Positions 14,285 to 19,794 of a DNA stretch of 19,794 nt are shown here, piece by piece. Within the stretch, counting starts at the first letter, position 1, and every line of letters starts with the position of its first letter. The notes beneath the pieces are model-generated. The model was not told the DNA's origin, did no database searches, and was given only the letters and a program-made list of their open reading frames with translations. Source of the stretch: SIG636 sp045535465 (lineage in GTDB: Bacteria > Bacillota > Clostridia > Oscillospirales > CAG-382); NCBI GenBank assembly GCA_045535465.1, contig JAZSLS010000082.1, forward strand, positions 1 through 19,794, read 5' to 3'. A program made the translations under genes and the position numbers.

Positions 14285-15166
14285 TTATATATCCTCCGAG
14301 GTATGAGCCTTAAAGCCCTCGCCAAATATTTCGTTAGCTTTTGTCACTATCATAAAAGCAGTAGGGTCCGTTTCGCAAACAAAGGTACGTATCATTGGCA
14401 ACTGTTGTTTTCTTACCACGCACATTACCACCTTTTTTTCATCGCCCGTATAGGCACCCGTACCATCTATAAGAGTAACACCGGCACCAAGCTTTGAAAG
14501 CAAAAAGTTTGATATTTCCTTTTGCTTATCGCTGACTATATAGATAAGCTTTGCACTGTCAGAGCCGTAAAGAACCATATCTATAACAAAGGTTTGCACA
14601 GTAAGAGTTACAATGGCGTAAAGCAAAACCTCAACTTTCCCAAAAGCAAAAGCAGACGCAAGTACCACTGCGCCGTCTATAAACCAGAAAAGCACCCCCG
14701 TTTTAATATGCCTGAACTTGGTGCGAAGAACCCTTACGATAACGTCAGTACCGCCTGTGGTAGCGCCTGCACGGAACACAAGCCCCATACCAAGAGACAT
14801 AAAAGCGCCACCCAGAATACTTGCCAACAGCAAATCCTCAGTTAAAGGCTTACCATAAAGCTGTAAAAGGTCGATAAACACAGAAGAAAGGGTGGTTGCT
14901 ATTATGGTGCTGACGAAAAACTTAAAGCCAAGCTTCCATATTCCCACAATCATAATAGGAACGTTCATAAGCACAATAATGGTGCCCGTTGTAATAACAG
15001 TACGGTCAAAGGTTTGTTCCAAAAGATGGCTTATAACCAACGCTAAGCCCGAAACACCTGCAGGAGTAAGCTGATTAGGGTCGAGAAACATAACTATGCC
15101 AAAGGCGTATAAAAAAGAACCCACTATAATAAGGGCTGTATCTTGAAAAACCTTTTTAAATCTCAT
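14285..15166 (-). CDS. YitT-family membrane protein (DUF161 + DUF2179)
   Basis: A 293-aa protein. The ATG at 15166 is chosen because GGAGGG lies six bases before it, while the ATG at 15181 overlaps that site. Five or so membrane segments occupy about residues 8-200 (TALIIVGSFLYAFGIVMFL, VITTGTIIVLMNVPIMIVGI, FVSTIIATTLSSVFIDLL, SILGGAFMSLGMGLVF, VLFWFIDGAVVLASAFAF and following). The DUF161 signature GLVFRAGATTGGTDVIVRVL is clear. The C-terminal 75 residues form the soluble DUF2179 domain (GVTLIDGTGAYTGDEKKVVMCVVRKQQLP). The family is widespread in Firmicutes and its transport role is not well established. It is a single-gene unit with its own promoter. Confidence 0.93.
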   Translation of the reverse strand: MRFKKVFQDTALIIVGSFLYAFGIVMFLDPNQLTPAGVSGLALVISHLLEQTFDRTVITTGTIIVLMNVPIMIVGIWKLGFKFFVSTIIATTLSSVFIDLLQLYGKPLTEDLLLASILGGAFMSLGMGLVFRAGATTGGTDVIVRVLRTKFRHIKTGVLFWFIDGAVVLASAFAFGKVEVLLYAIVTLTVQTFVIDMVLYGSDSAKLIYIVSDKQKEISNFLLSKLGAGVTLIDGTGAYTGDEKKVVMCVVRKQQLPMIRTFVCETDPTAFMIVTKANEIFGEGFKAHTSEDI

Positions 15167-15195
15167 AAGCACCCTCCGCAAAAGCTATACTTTAT

Positions 15196-15223
15196 ATTAT
15201 ATACAAACATCTGAAAATGTCAA
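15196..15223 (-). promoter_or_regulatory. Promoter of the YitT-family gene
   Basis: On the minus strand, -35 TTGACA (15223-15218) and -10 TATAAT (15201-15196) are exact consensus hexamers with 16-base spacing, about 30 bases before the start codon. Confidence 0.8.
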
Positions 15224-15279
15224 CAAGGGTATATTTTTAAAAAGATACTTTATTTTTGCCCAAAACGACAAAATTACTA

Positions 15280-15308
15280 TTGCAAAAGGCGGGATTTTTT
15301 GTTAAACT
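15280..15308 (+). promoter_or_regulatory. Probable promoter of the DUF1846-pyrR operon
   Basis: -35 TTGCAA (15280-15285) and -10 TAAACT (15303-15308) are 17 bases apart, 31 bases before the ATG at 15340. This is a moderate match. Confidence 0.55.
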
Positions 15309-15339
15309 GTTTGTGTATTGCAAGAAGGGGGTTTTTGCT

Positions 15340-16827
15340 ATGGCAATAACAGGCTTTAACAACGAGCTTTATATAAAAAAACAATCCGAGAACATAAGTA
15401 AGCGTATAAAAGAGTTTGGCGGCAAGCTGTATCTTGAGTTCGGTGGCAAGCTTTTTGACGATTATCACGCTTCCCGTGTGTTACCCGGCTTTGTGCCTGA
15501 CGCAAAAATTCAGATGCTGCGCAGTATGGCAAGCGACGTTGAGATGGTTATTGTCATCAGTGCGGATGATATTGAGAAGAGCAAGGCTCGCTCTGATATC
15601 GGTATAAGCTATACTGCCGACGTACTTAGGCTTATTGATGCTTTTAGGGATATGGGGCTTTTTGTCGGCAGCGTTGTTATCTCCAAGTATGCGTGCCAGC
15701 CTGCAGCCAATGCTTTTAAAAACCGTATGGAGCATTTTGGTATAAGAGTGTACCTGCACTATCCCATTGACGGTTATCCCAACAACGTTTCCTACATAGT
15801 AAGTGACGAGGGCTTTGGCAAAAACGAGTATATTAAGACCTCCCGTCCCTTGGTAGTGGTTACTGCTCCCGGTCCCGGCAGTGGCAAAATGGCTACCTGC
15901 CTTTCCCAGCTTTATCACGAATATAAGCGAGGTATTAAAGCAGGCTACGCTAAGTTTGAGACTTTTCCTGTTTGGAACTTATCGCTTAAGCACCCCGTTA
16001 ACCTTGCATACGAGGCAGCTACTGCCGACCTTAACGACGTAAATATGATAGACCCCTTCCATTTGGAGGCCTATGGTGTTACCTCTGTTAACTATAACAG
16101 AGACGTGGAGGTTTTTCCTGTTCTTAACGCTATATTTGAGAGTATTGAAGGCGTAAGCCCCTACAAGTCTCCTACGGATATGGGCGTTAATATGGTGGGC
16201 TTTTGCATTGACGACAACGACGCTGTTGTTGCCGCCGCCAAGGAAGAAATTGTAAGGCGTTACTTTGCCGCTCTTTGCGAAAAGAAAAAGGGTACCGACA
16301 ACGGCAACGCTATACAAAAAATAGAGGTTATAATGCGTCAGGCGGGTATCACCGTTAACGACCGTTCAGTGGTTCCTGCAGCGCTTCGCCGTTCGGAGGA
16401 GACCGATAACCAGCCTGCTGTTGCCATAAAGCTTAAGGACGGACGTATTGTTACCGGTAAAACGTCGGAGCTTTTGGGTGCTGCCAGCGCAGCTTTGCTT
16501 AATGCAGTTAAAGCCGCAGCAGGTATTGACGAAACTCAGCTTCTTATAAGACCTGAGGTTATTGAGCCTATTCAAAGCCTTAAGGTAGGTCTGCTTGGTA
16601 ACAAAAACCCAAGGCTGCACACAGATGAGCTTCTTATTGCCCTTACCATAAGCGCAACGGGTAACGAAGTATCACGTCAGGCAGCAGATGCTTTAGGTCT
16701 GCTTAGAGGCAGCGAAGCACACTCCACTGTAATACTTTCTCAGGTGGATGAGGATATTTACCGCAGGCTTGGCATAAACCTTACCTGCGAGCCTACTTAT
16801 CAAACAAATCGCCTTTTCCATAAATAA
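15340..16827 (+). CDS. DUF1846 family protein
   Basis: A 495-aa cytosolic protein of typical DUF1846 length. The ATG at 15340 is chosen for the AAGGGGG eight bases upstream; a longer frame from 15256 would cross the promoter. Family-like stretches include GKLYLEFGGKLFDDYHASRVLPGF (about residues 28-51), VVVTAPGPGSGKMATCLSQLYHE (Gly-rich, P-loop-like), PVWNLSLKHPVNLAYEAATADLNDVNMIDPFH, and the late LKVGLLGNKNPRLHTDELLIALTISA. The APGPGSGKMATC loop suggests nucleotide or phosphate binding, but no biochemical role is established to my knowledge. pyrR starts 11 bases downstream, so they are co-transcribed. Confidence 0.9.
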   Translation: MAITGFNNELYIKKQSENISKRIKEFGGKLYLEFGGKLFDDYHASRVLPGFVPDAKIQMLRSMASDVEMVIVISADDIEKSKARSDIGISYTADVLRLIDAFRDMGLFVGSVVISKYACQPAANAFKNRMEHFGIRVYLHYPIDGYPNNVSYIVSDEGFGKNEYIKTSRPLVVVTAPGPGSGKMATCLSQLYHEYKRGIKAGYAKFETFPVWNLSLKHPVNLAYEAATADLNDVNMIDPFHLEAYGVTSVNYNRDVEVFPVLNAIFESIEGVSPYKSPTDMGVNMVGFCIDDNDAVVAAAKEEIVRRYFAALCEKKKGTDNGNAIQKIEVIMRQAGITVNDRSVVPAALRRSEETDNQPAVAIKLKDGRIVTGKTSELLGAASAALLNAVKAAAGIDETQLLIRPEVIEPIQSLKVGLLGNKNPRLHTDELLIALTISATGNEVSRQAADALGLLRGSEAHSTVILSQVDEDIYRRLGINLTCEPTYQTNRLFHK

Positions 16828-16838
16828 AGGATGCAGAT

Positions 16839-17375
16839 ATGACTTTAAAAGCCAAAATAATGAACGACACTGCACTTAGCCGTTCTCTTAAGCGTATGGC
16901 GCACGAGATTTTGGAACGCAACCGTGGGTGTGACCGCCTTTGCCTTATCGGCATACACAGCCGAGGCGTTCCTATGGCAAAACGTTTGGCGGATAACATA
17001 CGGGAAATAGAGGGCAAGGACGTGCTTTACGGGACTTTAAACATCTCGCTTTACAGAGACGATATTGATAGCTTTTCGGATATGCCCATTGTGTCGGATA
17101 CGGATATCCCCTTTGACGTTAAGGATATGGACGTGGTACTGGTGGATGACGTTATTTTTACGGGTAGAACAGTGCGTGCCGCTATGGACGCTATCATCAC
17201 CCGTGGCAGACCCGCCACCATACAGCTTGCCACCCTGGTAGACCGTGGGCATAGGGAGCTTCCCATTAAGCCCGATTACGTAGGCAAGAACGTTCCAACC
17301 TCAAGAGAGGAAATTGTATCCGTACGGTTTACCGAAACCGACGGATGTGACTGTGTAGAGCTTTTTGAAAGCTAA
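16839..17375 (+). CDS. pyrR: PyrR: pyrimidine operon attenuator / uracil phosphoribosyltransferase
   Basis: A 178-aa PRTase-fold protein of normal PyrR length. The PRPP-binding loop is VVLVDDVIFTGRT (99-111). Other PyrR-typical stretches are LCLIGIHSRGVPMAKRLA (34-51), GTLNISLYRDD (65-75), and LVDRGHRELPIKPDYVGKNVPTS (133-155). In Gram-positives PyrR binds pyr mRNA with UMP to promote termination and can make UMP from uracil. AAAGGATG precedes the ATG, 11 bases after DUF1846. No pyr biosynthesis gene or PyrR-type leader was found in the window, so its RNA targets must lie elsewhere. A strong terminator follows. Confidence 0.95.
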   Translation: MTLKAKIMNDTALSRSLKRMAHEILERNRGCDRLCLIGIHSRGVPMAKRLADNIREIEGKDVLYGTLNISLYRDDIDSFSDMPIVSDTDIPFDVKDMDVVLVDDVIFTGRTVRAAMDAIITRGRPATIQLATLVDRGHRELPIKPDYVGKNVPTSREEIVSVRFTETDGCDCVELFES

Positions 17376-17409
17376 AATGTCGTAGCGGTTTTCGCTACGA
17401 CATTTTTTG
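17374..17409. terminator. Terminator after pyrR, facing the TIR gene
   Basis: A perfect 14-bp stem (17374-17387 with 17393-17406) begins in the pyrR stop codon and runs into T6. The A run on the left arm also gives a short T run on the minus strand, so it may end the convergent TIR transcript too. Confidence 0.9.
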
Positions 17410-17415
17410 TTTTTA

Positions 17416-19152
17416 TTAATAACAGGAAACGCTGATACTGTCTACAAGTCCGGTTTCCACGTCAACCTTAATGGAAAGACTAAAATCTCTGTCTTTATAC
17501 TCGGAATAGGAATAGGAATGATAATAGGTGCTTGTGTATTCGGAAAATTCGTCACCGATAACGGACAGCAAAGCCGCCTTACTCATACCGATAGTCACCT
17601 TAGTGCCCGACTCGGTAGGCAAAGCCATTTGCGCACCTGTATCGGTATCAACCTCTACACGGTATACAGCGCAGTTTTCGGGTGTGGTTTGATATTCGGC
17701 ATAGTTTATTATATACAAATAAATTTTCTTGCCGTCTTTTTCCACACGGATGCTGTCTTTACCCCCTGATACAACATAGCCTGCTCCGGAAATTATCTTC
17801 CATCCGTCGTCAACAAACTCGCTTACAGGACAAGACAAGCTATAAAGCTTACCCTCCAGCTCAAACACTGCAGCGAAAATATCGTTGCCAATAGACGCAG
17901 GGCTTTCGTAAGAGGACAAGTAATCGGGGCGTTGGGTATTGGTTTCGGTTTGTTCTTCTGCTACGTTAGCATTAGCAACCTCAATACTCATTTTACCGTC
18001 TGTATAGATATAAAAAACAACCTTGGCATTACTATCCTTAGCGTAAACCAGCTTTTCGTAATCACTGCCGCTGTTGTATTCGGAGGGAGCACCAAAGGCT
18101 TCCTTAACGGAGTCAACCGTAGCGCCTATAGTTATGCCCTTCGAAAGCTTGAGAGAGGTAGTGCTTGCGTAAGCGTTGGATACGCTTATAACCACGCACT
18201 CCTTAAGCTTTTTGGCATTGCCGCCGGGATTATAGGCAACCACATCAATCTGCTCGCCATCCTTAGCCATAGTATAGCTGCCCGAGCTTTTGCCCGCCAT
18301 CAAGGAGTCACCGTTTATGCCGTTTGTAATAACGGTCCAACCCTTATCGGTAAAGGTGCTGTGCCCGCAAGGAAGCTTATACACGTCGCCGCCAAGCTCA
18401 AAGGTAAAATCAAACAAATTGTCACTTAAAACAACGTCTTCCTCAGAAGCAGAGGAATCTTCGGCAGAGCTCTCTTCAAAGGAGCTGTCCTCTGCAGTAA
18501 GGTCTTCCGCTGAGCTTTCAATAACCGTGTCGTCCGTAGCCGAACCGTCTCCGTCCGAATCCTTACCGCCCATAAGCAAAACTACCAAAACCACTATAAT
18601 GGCTACAAGCACTGCACCGATAATGGCAAAAATCCACCACTTACTGCCGCTTTTCTTTTCACCGCCGTTGACCGAGCCGCCGTTTTTGACAGGCTTATAA
18701 GCAGGTGTATCCACCACCTTGGTGTCCAAAACAGGGCCTACGTCATCATTATTGCCCACAAGAACGGAAACGCTGGCAATAACCCTTTGTATTTCATCAG
18801 AGCTTTCGTCTATTACACGAACGGGAATTATCTGCTGGTCGTTAAGATACAGCTTCATACTGCTGTTAAGCTCAATATTCTCAAGCATAACAGGTATAAC
18901 AGTTTTACCGTTGCTTACGGCAATATTTACCTCCTTGCGAACCCACTGGGAGTTTTGGGAGCTTTCCGTTAAAAGAAGAAGCATACAGGAGCATCTGTTA
19001 AGGGCATCGTACAACACCTCGGCATACTCACTGCCCGCAGGAATATTGTAAGGAGCCATCCAGGTGTTAATGCCTTTGCTTTTAAAAAGCTTACGCATAG
19101 CATCTGCGGCGTCCTGATTTTTGGTGCTGTAGCTTATGAATACATAACCCAT
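17416..19152 (-). CDS. Transmembrane TIR-domain protein with duplicated extracytoplasmic modules
   Basis: A 578-aa receptor-like protein. Residues 1-130 are a bacterial TIR domain: FISYSTKNQDAADAMRKLF (box 1), WMAPYNIPAGSEYAEVL (31-47), CMLLLLTESSQNSQWVRKE (56-74) and GKTVIPVML (82-90). Glu74 in WVRKEVNIA aligns with the catalytic glutamate of NAD-cleaving TIRs such as SARM1 (WVHKEIVTA). Residues 131-170 are a basic/Gly linker, 172-195 one membrane helix, and 197-243 an acidic Ser-rich stalk. Two related modules follow (246-392 and 425-578). Each starts F.FELxGxxYxLxC..S.F.D.GW and contains a TIG...G..SEY segment and a Cys pair (262/319; 441/494). With no cleavable signal, the TIR should be inside and the modules outside. 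GAGGT precedes the ATG. It has its own promoter with a dyad over the -10, and follows hflX by 49 bases. Role unknown; sensing or defence signalling are inferences. Confidence 0.88.
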   Translation of the reverse strand: MGYVFISYSTKNQDAADAMRKLFKSKGINTWMAPYNIPAGSEYAEVLYDALNRCSCMLLLLTESSQNSQWVRKEVNIAVSNGKTVIPVMLENIELNSSMKLYLNDQQIIPVRVIDESSDEIQRVIASVSVLVGNNDDVGPVLDTKVVDTPAYKPVKNGGSVNGGEKKSGSKWWIFAIIGAVLVAIIVVLVVLLMGGKDSDGDGSATDDTVIESSAEDLTAEDSSFEESSAEDSSASEEDVVLSDNLFDFTFELGGDVYKLPCGHSTFTDKGWTVITNGINGDSLMAGKSSGSYTMAKDGEQIDVVAYNPGGNAKKLKECVVISVSNAYASTTSLKLSKGITIGATVDSVKEAFGAPSEYNSGSDYEKLVYAKDSNAKVVFYIYTDGKMSIEVANANVAEEQTETNTQRPDYLSSYESPASIGNDIFAAVFELEGKLYSLSCPVSEFVDDGWKIISGAGYVVSGGKDSIRVEKDGKKIYLYIINYAEYQTTPENCAVYRVEVDTDTGAQMALPTESGTKVTIGMSKAALLSVIGDEFSEYTSTYYHSYSYSEYKDRDFSLSIKVDVETGLVDSISVSCY

Positions 19153-19168
19153 ATTTATACCTCTATCA

Positions 19169-19190
19169 CTATACTGTGCTTACAGTATAG
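19169..19190. promoter_or_regulatory. Candidate operator: 9-bp perfect dyad over the TIR gene -10 region
   Basis: CTATACTGT (19169-19177) and ACAGTATAG (19182-19190) flank GCTT. The right arm contains the -10 hexamer and the left arm covers the expected transcript start, so a bound protein would block transcription. There is no T run, so it is a poor terminator for hflX. Confidence 0.6.
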
Positions 19191-19212
19191 CATCACTTTT
19201 TTTAAAAATCAA
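19184..19212 (-). promoter_or_regulatory. Promoter of the TIR gene, overlapping the end of hflX
   Basis: On the minus strand, -35 TTGATT (19212-19207) and -10 TATACT (19189-19184) are 17 bases apart. The -35 lies within the last hflX codons. Confidence 0.7.
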
Positions 19213-19794
19213 GTTTTTTTGGAGGTGGTGCACCCTCTATTATATATTCGGCAAGTCTGCCTACCTCCTTAGGCTCACAATACGCCCTTACGGTAATGCT
19301 TCCGTCGTCGTTATAAATCGTGTCCTCTATCTCCGCAAAGGCGTACAGGGAGGATATTTTGCCTGCGGAGTGGCTTGGAAAACAAAAAACAACCTTGTTT
19401 CTTCCGTCTCTTACCTTTTCCTCAAGAGCCGAAATAAGCTCCGTAATACCATCGCCGGTTTTAGCTGATATTTCCGTTACCCCTGCGGGGATAAAGTCAC
19501 CCTCTGCCTTTTTATCCATTTTGTTATAAACACGCAGTATGGGCTTGTCGCCACCGCACAGCTCCTCAATAAGAGCATCGGTAACGCCCTCCTTACGTCT
19601 TCTTTCGTCGGCATCCTCGCTGCCGTCGGTCAAGTGAATGATAATATCCGCATACCTCAGCTCGTCAAGGGTAGACTTAAAAGCCTTTACAAGATGGTGA
19701 GGTAGCCTGTCTATAAAGCCTACCGTATCGGTAAGCAAAAGCTCCACACCGTTTTCCGTAGTAAGAAGACGAGTCGTGGGGTCAAGGGTTGCAA
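19202..19794 (-). CDS. hflX: HflX GTPase, C-terminal part (5' end outside window)
   Basis: The frame is open to the window edge and ends at TAA 19204-19202, giving 196 residues. The visible part begins ATLDPTTRLL, the switch I segment of HflX, then LLTDTVGFIDRLPHHLVKAFKSTLDEL (G3 DTVGF, followed by the HflX-typical LPHHLV). YNKMDK is the G4 motif and SAKTGDG the G5 region. A short C-terminal domain follows (VVFCFPSHSAGKISSLYAFAE...). HflX is a ribosome-associated GTPase that splits stalled or hibernating ribosomes under stress. An internal GTG at 19747 is not the start, because conserved HflX sequence continues upstream of it. The TIR gene follows 49 bases downstream. Confidence 0.94.
   Translation of the reverse strand, partial: ATLDPTTRLLTTENGVELLLTDTVGFIDRLPHHLVKAFKSTLDELRYADIIIHLTDGSEDADERRRKEGVTDALIEELCGGDKPILRVYNKMDKKAEGDFIPAGVTEISAKTGDGITELISALEEKVRDGRNKVVFCFPSHSAGKISSLYAFAEIEDTIYNDDGSITVRAYCEPKEVGRLAEYIIEGAPPPKKLDF

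Noticed and set aside
16800..16850. PyrR-type RNA attenuator before pyrR
   Set aside because: Only 11 bases separate pyrR from the DUF1846 gene and no anti-terminator/terminator pair is visible.
19202..19747. A complete 181-aa protein starting at GTG 19747
   Set aside because: Conserved HflX sequence (ATLDPTTRLL...) continues in frame to the window edge, so this is a truncated hflX.

Overview
The window looks like chromosomal DNA from a low-to-mid GC Gram-positive anaerobe, most likely a gut Clostridia member near Oscillospiraceae/Ruminococcaceae. The reasons are strong GGAGG-type ribosome binding sites, TTGACA/TATAAT-like promoters, a type I dockerin, a two-gene SUF system, YitT and DUF1846 proteins, and Ser/Asp/Glu-rich lipoprotein linkers. 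Taxonomy is inferred from gene content only. No rRNA, tRNA, CRISPR array, transposase or phage gene was seen.

Layout. (1) 2-226, +: C-terminal end of a dockerin protein, then a terminator. (2) 340-4276, -: four closely packed genes, probably one operon driven from 4310-4339. They encode a membrane-anchored ectodomain protein, a small Cys-rich protein and two tandem paralogous lipoproteins with a degenerate SGNH-hydrolase-like domain. One paralog carries about eleven copies of an 11-residue Pro/acidic repeat, and a scrap of a probable third copy lies upstream. (3) 4413-4775, +: a short DtxR-family regulator with an iron-type set of metal ligands. It converges on (4) 4838-6503, -: a minimal sufC-sufB operon. 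(5) 6699-9797, +: serC and serA (overlapping by 4 bp) and a sugar isomerase/epimerase-like TIM barrel, closed by a hairpin. (6) 9867-10841, +: a cytoplasmic C39-like papain-fold protein. (7) 10984-14214, +: a small membrane protein, then a WYL regulator translationally coupled to a cytoplasmic GH20 hexosaminidase-like enzyme. (8) 14285-15166, -: a YitT-family membrane protein. (9) 15340-17375, +: a DUF1846 protein and pyrR. (10) 17416-19152, -: a TIR-transmembrane-ectodomain receptor-like protein. (11) 19202-19794, -: the C-terminal part of hflX, cut by the window edge.

Most of the middle is housekeeping: serine synthesis, Fe-S assembly, pyrimidine regulation. The two parts most likely to hold something undescribed are the surface operon at 340-4276 and the TIR receptor at 17416-19152. 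The TIR domain keeps the glutamate used by NAD-cleaving TIR enzymes and is joined through one membrane span to two duplicated outside modules. A perfect 9-bp dyad sits across its -10 region.

Several starts were moved inward from the longest possible reading frame because a ribosome binding site lies just before an internal start codon; these are noted per gene. No gene-free stretch exceeds 300 bases. The longest is the divergent sufC/serC promoter region (6504-6698), annotated below.
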